Assembly (NCBI RefSeq): GCF_024170405.1
Contig: NZ_JALJYC010000009.1
Coordinates: 1-64,000, forward strand
DNA length: 64,000 nucleotides
Reading direction: 5' to 3'
From: Neisseria perflava
GTDB taxonomy: Bacteria; Pseudomonadota; Gammaproteobacteria; Burkholderiales; Neisseriaceae
Shown here: positions 1 to 8,448 of the stretch, one piece after another
How positions within the stretch are numbered: the stretch's first letter is position 1
Layout: each line of letters begins with the position of its first letter
Notes under the pieces: model-generated
The model's input: the letters and a program-made list of their open reading frames with translations, nothing else
Told to the model about the DNA's origin: nothing
Database searches by the model: none
Translations under genes and position numbers: made by a program

Positions 1-130
1 CGGGTAAGGGATTACCTGAAGTCAGACGGCCTGCAATGTGCATAATTAACCGTGTTTGATGTTACTGACCGACGGGTTGGCAACACAGTTGCTACATAGG
101 AATTTGATGTTTCATGTTGGCTACGCTTGC
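1..130. other. Left-edge noncoding flank with one partial DUS
   Basis: No supported gene. A partial uptake sequence (TCAGACGGCCT, reverse orientation) lies near position 26. The composition is closer to the core genome than to the AT-rich gene that follows, so the boundary of the foreign segment is probably near 100-130. The window edge prevents identification of the left neighbour. Confidence 0.5.
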
Positions 131-2099
131 TTATGCTACACAATCTTTATATGAATTGGGTAGATATTCAGCATGAATTTCTTCCAAATACTTACGAGCG
201 GATTCATCATCGGCAGCATAATTCAATTGCTCTCGATAAAGTTTTAATCTTACTTTTGCATTACTAATCACTTCCGACCAAGTCATGATAAAAATTTCTA
301 CATTATCTAATGCATAAACTCTACCTTTGGGAATATCCTTCTGATTAGCCTCATTCTGTGCCATTCTGTCAAACTCGTTCGAAACAGCAATAAATTTCCA
401 TCTACATTTATCTTTTACAAACCTTTCATCCTCTGCAACAGCTACAGCATAACTTTTAAGCTGCCCGATAATATCTAGATTAATCCTTTGACTTGGCCTT
501 TTTAATTCAACTACCAAATAGTCAAACTCACCTTCCCTTACTTCAACTTTTTTATGCAACATTAAATCTACACGGCCACTACTTTTTCCGTCAATTTTAA
601 CCGTAGTTTCCATATCTATATCATCTTTTCTCTTTCCAAGTAGAGAAATGTGATTTTCTAATACTTTCTTGAGACCTAATTCTGACCCTGTTAAGTTATA
701 TTGTTCACTAAAGACCCAAGATTCCTTTTCTAAAATTTTATGTAACTCATCTCTTTCTAAAAGAGTTTTTTATTTTCAGGAGCGAAAATTAACTCCTCTA
801 ACCCTTCTAAAAAATTTAGACGGTCAGCAACAATCTTTGTAGATTTTATTATAGATGATAAAGTTGTCTTATCTAACAACTCTGCTAAAATTTCCTGATC
901 TCTCTTATCTAGACTTAGAACCTCTGAAATAATTTTCTGAATCGCTGATGGATTATCTTGTAAAGCTTGAGATAAAAGCTTAAACGTAAATCTTTTAGAT
1001 GTAGTATCGTATTGTTTAAACTTTGGAAGTTTTTCTTCTACATTAACTGCTAAAATATTAAAAATATCTTGCTCCATACTCAAAATATTTCCACTCCCCT
1101 CTTTACACTCATATGGATAAATTCCTTCCTGTACCCATCTTTGAACGCGTTCCATATTCTCGCTATCACGTTTATCTTTGAAATGCTTATTTAAAGATTC
1201 AAATAGTTTAATATTTAATTTTCCCCAATCTTCATCCATCTCTATCAATGCAATATTTCCATCCTGATTTAGCCTATCAATAAGTGAGCTGCATAAATAT
1301 GCAGAAAATGAATATCCTAAAGAACGCAACTTTCTTCCTGAATCATAGGTATCCAGAACTGATCCATTTTCCTTACACAAAAAAAGTTTTTTTCTGTAAT
1401 ATCTTTCCATTCAATTAATCTAACCTCATGACTGCCTGCAACGCTTGGACAATCTATTTTTATAGTTGTATTTGATTCCACAGCATCATTTGGATCTATT
1501 TTTTCCCCGGATATGTATATATTTACACTTGGATATGTAAAAAGATAACTAGAGAAGATTACGGTCAATTTTTCCTTTAATAAGGAAAAATCATAACCTG
1601 CTACACTATCTAACAACTCCGTTACTTCAACTATTGTTCTTGTTGATTTTAAATAAGATTTATTATTTTCAGAAAACTCCACTTCATGTAAATTACTAGA
1701 TTTTGCTAGAATAGAATATGCAAAAAATTCATTATCTTCTTTATAAATAGTTTTCCAATTTACAACTCTACCTAAAGCAAAAGCTTTAAATCTTCCCTCT
1801 CCTTTTTCCCCATGTAAACTTTTACCTCCCCTAGTGTGCGTATACCCCTTTTTCCATGAGTTTCCAAGATTTGAAAAAGCCCTATCAGCTTTTAACAATG
1901 GCATTCCATCACCATTATCAGAAATGGTGATTTTATCTGCGCCAAAAGCTCCTTCAGAAATATTAATTTTTATATCAGTAGCATCAGCATCAAGTGCATT
2001 CCATATTAACTCAGCAATTGCTTTATCAATTGTAGATTTGGAAAGCCTTTGTAAATGGTCAATCCCTGCAGATACATTTTTAATATACGAGTTTGACAT
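131..2099 (-). pseudogene. GHKL ATPase fused to Shedu-like PD-(D/E)XK nuclease, two frameshifts
   Basis: Three consecutive minus-strand pieces (2099-1317, 1410-757, about 780-131) read as one protein of about 656 residues if one A is restored in each of two A-runs, the A7 at 1387-1393 and the A6 at 766-771. The N-terminus is a GHKL ATPase: N-box with E30, N34 and D37, G1 box DNGDG (61-65), G2 box GEKGEGRF (97-104). The middle is helical and unrecognised. The C-terminus has RVDLML followed by YLVVELKRP, the D...ExK core of a PD-(D/E)XK nuclease, and the flanking text resembles DUF4263 (Shedu). The start has a good ribosome site (AGGAG, 8 nt spacing) and lies 72 bp after hrpA. The gene is visibly AT-rich and has no internal DUS, unlike its neighbours, which suggests transfer. 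An anti-phage role is inferred. As read, it encodes only truncated pieces. Confidence 0.75.
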
Positions 2100-2171
2100 A
2101 AGTAATTCTCCTATAAAATATTCAGTCCAAATTTTACGAAATTTAATAATAATTAAATTATCTGTGCCCCA

Positions 2172-5100
2172 TTATTCTATACTCCCCCACTCCTTCAACA
2201 ACCTTTTCACCGAAACCGGATAAGGCGTCTTCAACTCCTGCGCAAACAGCGACACGCGCAGCTCTTCTATCGCCCAGCGGAAAGCGGCGAGGCCGTCTGA
2301 AACCGGCAGACCTTGTTTCACTAATGTATCGGTTTTCTTGCGCCACATCTGTTCCAATTCCTGAATATCGGCTTCGCGGGTGGCGTCGCGGGCAGGGTTG
2401 CTGCTGTATTTTTCCATGCGCAGGGTCATGGCTTTGAGGTACACGGGCAGGCGCGGCCATTGGCTCCAGGGGGTTGCGGTGGCAAAACCGAGGTAGAGCA
2501 GAGTTTCTACGCGGCCGCGCAAAAGGTGGGTGAGCGGGTGTTTGCCGAGTTTGCCGTTCAGCTCGGCGTAGGCGGCTGCGGTGTCTTGCAGGTAGCGGCT
2601 CACGGCTTCTTTAACGGCGGGCAGGCGGCTGCGGGCGCGTTTGAGCTGCTCTTTAAAGGCTTTTTCGCTGCGCGGCAGCCCGTCCTCGCCGATAAAGGCG
2701 CGGTCGCACACGGCTTGGGTGAGGTCTTCGCGCAGGGTGTCGGCGGGGATATGCTTGAGCAGCATGGCGGCTTGGGTAAAGCCTTGCAAGCCTTTATTCA
2801 AATCCTTAACCTGCTCTTTTAATTGCAGTTTCATCAGTTCGATAACGCCCTGCCGGTGGGCTTGTGCGGCGGCTTCTGGGGTATCGAAGAGGCGCAGGGC
2901 GATGTTGCCGTTTTTTTCTTTGGCCAGCGCGAGATAGCCTTGCAACTGCTGTTTGCCGCGGGCGAACTTGATGGATTCGGGCAGCGTGCCGATGTCCCAT
3001 GCGGTAACTTTGTCGCGCTCGAATTCTTGGGTGTTGTCGCGGAAGGTCACGGCGGCGGCTTGGCCGAGCTGTTGCTGCAATTCGTGCAACACGCGCTCGC
3101 CGGCGAGCTCCTGTCCGCCGTCATCGACCACGCGGATGTTGACGTAGCAGTAATCGGGCAGTTTGAACGCCGCCCATTCGTCTTGGTTTATCTGCGCCAA
3201 CACGCGCATATCGCCGGCGGTTTTGGCGATAAACCGCGCCAGCTGCGGGATAATCGGCTCGCGGCGGTCGGGGTTGCTCTCCAAGAATTTGGTGGTAAAT
3301 TCGGGCACGGGCACGCAAATGCGCCGCACTTGTTTGGGCAATGCTTTGATTAAAAGCTGGATTTTTTCGCGCAACATACCGGGTACCAGCCATTCCAGTT
3401 CGGCGGCGGGCAGGCGGTTGAGCGAGGTCAGCGGCAGGGTCAGGGTCACGCCGTCGAGCGGGTGGTGCGGCTCGAAGCGGTAGGCCAGTTTGAATTTGCC
3501 GTCGGAAGACGGCCAGAATTTGGGGAACTGCTCCTCGGTAATGTGCGCAGCGGTGTGCTGCATGAGGTCGTCGCGGTTGAGAAACAGCAGGCGCGGGTTG
3601 TCCTGCCCGGCGCTTTTCAGCCAGGCGAGGAAAGTGCGGATGTCGGCAAGGGGGTAGGTTTTTTGTTTGGCCGACGGCACTTGATGACCGGCTTTTCGTA
3701 AGGTGGGTTTTAACCCACCATGTTCCACAAGTGCATCAGATGGTGAGTTAAAACCCACCCTACTGTCATACTGCCCTCTCCCCAACCCTCCCCCACGAGG
3801 GGAGGGAACAGCTTGCTGTTGATGGTCGGCATTTTCAGACGGCATGGCGTGTTCCACTGCCGCCGCGTCCGCCCAACCATCGGCGGTTTTTACCAATAAA
3901 TGCGGCAAGCGTTGGTTGTAAAATTCAAACAAAATCTCATCATCCACCAACACATCCTGCCGCCGCGCTTTGTTTTCCAAATCGACGATTTCGGCAATCA
4001 GTTTTTTGTTGTGGGCAAAAAAGGCCGTCTGAATATCGGCTTCCTGCGCCACCAATGCGCGGCGAATAAACAATTCGCGCGCTTCTTCGGGCGCGACTTT
4101 ACCGTAGGCAACGGCGCGACGCGGCAACACGGTCAGGCCGTAGAGGGTTACGCGCTCACTCGCCACCACTTCGCCGCGCTTCTGTTCCCAATGCGGCTCG
4201 AAATAGTGGTAGCGCACCAAATGCCCCGCTTCCTGCTCTATCCATTCGGGCTGGATGGCGGCGGCATCGCGGGCATAGAGTTTGCCGGTGTCAGTCAGCG
4301 AAGCGGCCATCACCCATTTGGGTTTGGCCTTAAACAGCGCGGAAGCGGGGAACAAATGGAAACGGCTGCCGCGCGCACCGGTGTAGTCGTTGCCGTCGGG
4401 CGATTTGAGGCCGACGTTGGCGATCAGGCCGGTGAGCAGGGCGCGGTGGATTTGCTCGTAGCCCGCTTCTTTGGCGGCGCGGATGTCGGCGCGGTGCTGT
4501 TTTTTGTCCAACTGTTTTTGTTTCAGTTTGGTGGATAAATCTTGATCGCCGGTGTTTTCAGACAGGCTTAGCTGCGCCTGCACCGGAGGCCGTCTGAACG
4601 CATTTTCTTTGCTTGCCAAACCAAGTTCGATGGCGATTTCCGCCAGTTGACGGTGCAACTCGCGCCATTCGCGCATGCGCAGATGCGACAGGAAATATTG
4701 ATGGCACCACTGCACCAGCTGCTTGTTAGACAAACCTTTGTCGCGCTCGCGCTGGAAGCTGTCCCAAATATTCAGATAGGCCAGAAAATCCGACTGCTTG
4801 TCGGTAAAACGCTCGTGCGCTTTGGCGGCGGCCTCCCGCGCTTCCAACGGGCGTTCGCGCGGATCCTGAATCGACAGCGCGGCCACAATCACCAGCATTT
4901 CCTGCACGCAGTCGTGTTTTTTCGCCGCCAGCAGCATACGCGAGATTTTCGGATCTATGGGCAGGCGCGACATTTGTTCGCCGAGTTTGGTGAGTTCGTT
5001 TTTATCATCCACCGCGCCCAGTTCCTGCAACACTTGGAAACCGTCGTTGATATAGCGCTGGTCGGGCGCTTCGAGAAACGGAAACGCCGCTACATCGCCC

Positions 5101-6392
5101 AGCCGCAGCGCCGCCATGCGCAAAATCACCGCTGCCAAATTGCTGCGGATGATTTCGGGGTCGGTAAACGTAGGCCGTTGGTTAAAATCGTCTTCCGCAT
5201 ACAGGCGGATGCACACGCCCGCCGACACGCGGCCGCAACGCCCCGCCCGCTGGCGCGCCGCCGCCTGCGAAATTTTTTCCACATGCAGCTGCTCCACCTT
5301 CGCCCGCGCCGAGTAGCGTTTTACCCGCGCCAAGCCGGTATCAATCACATATTTAATCCCGGGCACGGTGAGCGAAGTTTCCGCCACATTGGTCGCCAAG
5401 ACGATACGGCGTTTTTTGCCGTCGGGTCGGAAAATCTTGTGCTGCTCCGCCGCCGACAGCCGCGCAAACAGCGGCAGAATCTCATCGTTGCGCCGCGTCG
5501 GGGATTTGCGCAAAGCCTCCGCCGCCTCGCGGATTTCGCGCTCGCCCGGCAAAAACACCAGAATATCGCCCGCGCCATAACGCGCCAGCTCATCCGCCGC
5601 GTCCGCAACCGCTTCGGGAATGTCGATTTCCGCCTCGTCTTCGTCTTTTTCGTTTAAGGGGCGGTACAACACCTCCACCGGATAAGTGCGCCCGCTCACT
5701 TCCAATACCGGCGCATTGTTGAAATGTTGGGAAAAACGCTCTGCATCGATGGTGGCCGAAGTGATGATGACCTTCAAATCCGGGCGGCGCGGCAGCAGTT
5801 TTTTCAGGTAGCCGAGCAGAAAATCAATGTTCAGGCTGCGCTCGTGCGCCTCGTCGATAATAATCGTGTCGTAGGCCGACAGATAACGGTCGGTCTGCGT
5901 TTCCGCCAGCAAAATACCGTCGGTCATCAGCTTCACATAAGCGTTACGCGAAGTGTTGTCGGTAAAGCGAACCTTGTAGCCTACCGCCGCGCCGATTTCG
6001 CTGTGCAGCTCCTCCGCAATCCGCTCCGCCACCGAACGCGCCGCCAAACGGCGCGGCTGGGTATGGCCGATTAAACCCGCCGCACCGCGCCCGAGTTCCA
6101 AACAAATCTTCGGCAACTGTGTGGTTTTGCCCGAACCGGTTTCGCCGCAGATAATCGTTACCTGATGGTTTTGAACCGCATTTTTAATGTCGTCCAAACG
6201 CTCGTGCACCGGCAAATCGCCACTGTATTGCGGCTGCGGCAGATTTCCCAAGCGTTGCAGATAGGCTTCGTGCGATTTTTGGTATTTTTTCTGCACCGCC
6301 TCCGTACCGCTGTAGCGTTGCGGATTTTTAAAGGCTTGGGCAAGGAAATGGCGGTCTTTGGATAAGGTTTGGGCTAAATCGGGGCGGGACAT
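2172..6392 (-). CDS. hrpA: ATP-dependent RNA helicase HrpA (DEAH box)
   Basis: A 1406-residue DEAH-box helicase acting on structured RNA and implicated in rescuing stalled ribosomes in E. coli. The helicase core is N-terminal: Walker A GETGSGKT near residue 83, a DEAH box (IIIDEAHERS), motif III SAT, and motif VI around QRAGRCGR. The usual HrpA C-terminal half follows (E. coli HrpA is about 1300 residues). I chose the ATG at 6392, which gives MSRPDLAQTL; an upstream TTG at 6428 adds 12 residues without support. Residues of roughly 848-905 are encoded by repeat DNA inserted in frame, which largely accounts for the extra length. Several DUS copies lie inside the gene, for example one near 4588 read backwards as FRRP. 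The intergenic region upstream carries three DUS. Confidence 0.95.
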   Translation of the reverse strand: MSRPDLAQTLSKDRHFLAQAFKNPQRYSGTEAVQKKYQKSHEAYLQRLGNLPQPQYSGDLPVHERLDDIKNAVQNHQVTIICGETGSGKTTQLPKICLELGRGAAGLIGHTQPRRLAARSVAERIAEELHSEIGAAVGYKVRFTDNTSRNAYVKLMTDGILLAETQTDRYLSAYDTIIIDEAHERSLNIDFLLGYLKKLLPRRPDLKVIITSATIDAERFSQHFNNAPVLEVSGRTYPVEVLYRPLNEKDEDEAEIDIPEAVADAADELARYGAGDILVFLPGEREIREAAEALRKSPTRRNDEILPLFARLSAAEQHKIFRPDGKKRRIVLATNVAETSLTVPGIKYVIDTGLARVKRYSARAKVEQLHVEKISQAAARQRAGRCGRVSAGVCIRLYAEDDFNQRPTFTDPEIIRSNLAAVILRMAALRLGDVAAFPFLEAPDQRYINDGFQVLQELGAVDDKNELTKLGEQMSRLPIDPKISRMLLAAKKHDCVQEMLVIVAALSIQDPRERPLEAREAAAKAHERFTDKQSDFLAYLNIWDSFQRERDKGLSNKQLVQWCHQYFLSHLRMREWRELHRQLAEIAIELGLASKENAFRRPPVQAQLSLSENTGDQDLSTKLKQKQLDKKQHRADIRAAKEAGYEQIHRALLTGLIANVGLKSPDGNDYTGARGSRFHLFPASALFKAKPKWVMAASLTDTGKLYARDAAAIQPEWIEQEAGHLVRYHYFEPHWEQKRGEVVASERVTLYGLTVLPRRAVAYGKVAPEEARELFIRRALVAQEADIQTAFFAHNKKLIAEIVDLENKARRQDVLVDDEILFEFYNQRLPHLLVKTADGWADAAAVEHAMPSENADHQQQAVPSPRGGGLGRGQYDSRVGFNSPSDALVEHGGLKPTLRKAGHQVPSAKQKTYPLADIRTFLAWLKSAGQDNPRLLFLNRDDLMQHTAAHITEEQFPKFWPSSDGKFKLAYRFEPHHPLDGVTLTLPLTSLNRLPAAELEWLVPGMLREKIQLLIKALPKQVRRICVPVPEFTTKFLESNPDRREPIIPQLARFIAKTAGDMRVLAQINQDEWAAFKLPDYCYVNIRVVDDGGQELAGERVLHELQQQLGQAAAVTFRDNTQEFERDKVTAWDIGTLPESIKFARGKQQLQGYLALAKEKNGNIALRLFDTPEAAAQAHRQGVIELMKLQLKEQVKDLNKGLQGFTQAAMLLKHIPADTLREDLTQAVCDRAFIGEDGLPRSEKAFKEQLKRARSRLPAVKEAVSRYLQDTAAAYAELNGKLGKHPLTHLLRGRVETLLYLGFATATPWSQWPRLPVYLKAMTLRMEKYSSNPARDATREADIQELEQMWRKKTDTLVKQGLPVSDGLAAFRWAIEELRVSLFAQELKTPYPVSVKRLLKEWGSIE
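3675..3850. repeat. Repeat DNA inserted in frame inside hrpA
   Basis: This stretch holds a palindrome GGTGGGTT-TT-AACCCACC (3702-3719), a second half-copy ending ACCCACCCTACT (about 3754-3765), a G/C hairpin CCCTCCCC-CACGA-GGGGAGGG (3786-3806) and a DUS (3834-3845). These elements normally sit between genes. Here they stay open in the hrpA frame and encode a Gly/Pro/Arg-rich segment that looks unlike the surrounding helicase. The exact insertion borders are estimated. Confidence 0.7.
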
Positions 6393-6438
6393 GGTGCGGC
6401 GTTTCAAATCAAAATCAATAAAACGCAATTATAGCAAA

Positions 6439-6540
6439 AGGCCGTCTGAACCGTTGGCCGCAAACCATCTGCGCCAGCTGCGCTGCCCACCCGCAAACCG
6501 CTTTCAGACGGCCTTTTAACCACTGCCGAGGCCGTCTGAA
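6439..6540. repeat. Three DUS between hrpA and tRNA-fMet
   Basis: DUS copies lie at 6439-6450 (+), 6503-6514 (-) and 6529-6540 (+), all AGGCCGTCTGAA. The first two are inverted but 52 bp apart, too far for a simple terminator. The region separates the divergent hrpA and tRNA-Met genes. Confidence 0.85.
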
Positions 6541-6560
6541 AATTATTTCCGCCCAAACGC

Positions 6561-6589
6561 TTGACAATTTCTCCTGCATTCGGTATAGT
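6561..6589 (+). promoter_or_regulatory. Sigma70 promoter of tRNA-fMet
   Basis: A perfect -35 TTGACA (6561-6566), a 17-nt spacer and -10 TATAGT (6584-6589), with transcription expected to start just before the tRNA at 6603. Confidence 0.85.
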
Positions 6590-6602
6590 TTAATTCTTCT
6601 GA

Positions 6603-6679
<77 letters not shown>

Positions 6680-6686
6680 AATGACG

Positions 6687-6713
6687 AAAGCCCGCTTGCA
6701 AGCGGGCTTTTTT
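6687..6713 (+). terminator. Rho-independent terminator of tRNA-fMet
   Basis: The stem AGCCCGCTT-GC-AAGCGGGCT is followed by a T-run, 8 nt after the tRNA end. Confidence 0.9.
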
Positions 6714-6988
6714 GTATTTACAGTTTCCGTAACAGCCGTTCCCATTTTTCTTTGCCGCCTCCCGCCCACCATCTCCTTATCTTTTTTCTTCTATTGCACC
6801 GTTTTGCTGCCTTTTCGCCGCATATTCCATCATTTTTTCTATCCGCCTAGCTGCTGCCGCTGGACGATAGTGTTAAAGATGGTTATATTATGTCTTTTTG
6901 TGATATTAAACGATTGCCTGCTGCTCAAGGCAACAAGGACGACGGCATTTCTACCGCCTGATGAAAAACCATATCAATCGGGATTTTT

Positions 6989-8320
6989 ATGACTGCAACA
7001 CACGCGAAAGACCAGTTACGCAACAACCCCTATAAGGTGGCGATTGCCTCCATGGTGGGTACGGCTATTGAGTTTTACGATTATTATGTTTATGCGGCGG
7101 CGGCCGTATTGGTGTTTAACACCCAATTTTTTGACAAGAGCAATCCGACGGTGGCGATTTTGCTGTCGCTTTCGACTTTGGCGCTGGCATTTTTTGCCCG
7201 CCCCATCGGTTCGGCTTTGTTCGGTCACTTCGGCGATAAAATCGGCCGTAAGAAAACATTGGTCGCTTCGCTGCTGACCATGGGCCTTTCTACTATTTTT
7301 ATCGGCCTGCTGCCGACATATGAGCAAATCGGCGTATGGGCGCCGCTGCTGCTGTGTTTGTGCCGTGTGGGTCAAGGCTTGGGCTTGGGCGGCGAATGGG
7401 GCGGCGCGGCGCTGGTGGCGACGGAAAATGCGCCGGAAGGCCGCCGCGCTTGGTTTGGCACGTTCCCGCAGCTGGGTGCCCCCATCGGCCTGTTTTTGGC
7501 CAACGGGGTGTTTTTCCTGATTAGCTCGGTGATTGGCCATGACGCGCTGGTCGAATGGGGCTGGCGTATTCCGTTCCTGCTGTCGGTGGTTTTGGTGGCA
7601 CTCGGCCTGTGGATGCGCCTGACGCTGAACGAAAGCCATGTCTATCAGGAAGCAGAAGCGGAAGGCCGCACCAAAGACGCGCCGGTAAAAGAGGTATTTG
7701 CCAAACACTGGAAACCGATTATCCAAGGCACATTCATCATGACGGCGACGTATGTATTGTTTTACATCATGACCGCATTCGTACAGGTGTATTCCAAAAC
7801 ACCGGCCGGCGTATCGGAAAACGGCCATCCGCTCGGCTTGGGTATTCCGGCCAATACCTTTACCGGCTTCCTGCTGATTGCGGCGGTGGTGTTCGGCATT
7901 GCCGTCAGCTTCTCCGGCATTTATGCGGATAAAGTCGGTCGCCGCAAATTCCTGCTGTACGTATCGGCGGCGATTCTGATTTTCGGCCTGTGTATGCCGC
8001 TGTTCCTAACCGGCGGTACGCCTGCTTCGGTCTTGGCCTTCCTGATTGTCGGCATGATTCTGATGGGCATGACCTTCGGCCCGATGGCGGCGCTGCTGCC
8101 GGAATTGTTCCCCACTGAAGTGCGCTACTCCGGCTCGTCGCTGGCGTATAACCTGGCTTCGATTGTCGGCGCTTCCGTGGCAACGCTGGTGGCCATCGAA
8201 TTGAACCGTACCTACGGCATCATCGGCGTGGGCATTTATCTGGCGGTCAACGCGGCCTTGAGTATCATCGCGCTCTTGGCCACCCACGAAACCAAAGACG
8301 TGGATTTGTCGAAAGTGTAA
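6989..8320 (+). CDS. MFS transporter, metabolite:H+ symporter (MHS) family
   Basis: A 443-residue inner-membrane proton symporter with about 12 membrane segments. The N-terminal signature GTAIEFYDYYVY, the loop FGDKIGRKKTL between helices 2 and 3, and the segment GGEWGGAALV are typical of the MHS family (ProP, ShiA, KgtP). The substrate cannot be told from sequence; proline/betaine, shikimate or dicarboxylates are possible. It stands alone: 275 noncoding bp separate it from the upstream tRNA terminator, with no strong promoter seen and only a weak ribosome site (GGGAT). A DUS-based terminator follows directly. Confidence 0.88.
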   Translation: MTATHAKDQLRNNPYKVAIASMVGTAIEFYDYYVYAAAAVLVFNTQFFDKSNPTVAILLSLSTLALAFFARPIGSALFGHFGDKIGRKKTLVASLLTMGLSTIFIGLLPTYEQIGVWAPLLLCLCRVGQGLGLGGEWGGAALVATENAPEGRRAWFGTFPQLGAPIGLFLANGVFFLISSVIGHDALVEWGWRIPFLLSVVLVALGLWMRLTLNESHVYQEAEAEGRTKDAPVKEVFAKHWKPIIQGTFIMTATYVLFYIMTAFVQVYSKTPAGVSENGHPLGLGIPANTFTGFLLIAAVVFGIAVSFSGIYADKVGRRKFLLYVSAAILIFGLCMPLFLTGGTPASVLAFLIVGMILMGMTFGPMAALLPELFPTEVRYSGSSLAYNLASIVGASVATLVAIELNRTYGIIGVGIYLAVNAALSIIALLATHETKDVDLSKV

Positions 8321-8340
8321 GCTTCCGCCCAATCTGATGA

Positions 8341-8390
8341 AAAAGGCCGTCTGAAAACAGCATGTCTGCTGGTTTTTCAGACGGCCTTTT
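8341..8390 (+). terminator. DUS inverted-repeat terminator
   Basis: Two DUS in opposite orientation (arms 8341-8357 and 8373-8390) form a long stem followed by T's. It ends the MFS gene and lies before the start codon of the helicase. Confidence 0.9.
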
Positions 8391-8448
8391 CTTGTCAACA
8401 CAAGCGCTCTGCCCGTACACTGGCAGCGTTTACCCTTCCGCCGATATT

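Noticed and set aside
1834..2223. 129-codon plus-strand frame near the left end
   Set aside because: Antisense to the GHKL domain, whose motifs are clear on the minus strand.
4647..5657. 336-codon plus-strand frame opposite hrpA
   Set aside because: Antisense to the conserved helicase core; Arg/His-rich with no recognisable family.
8362..8448. Longer N-terminus for the SNF2 helicase
   Set aside because: It begins inside the DUS terminator of the preceding gene; ATG 8449 fits the family better.
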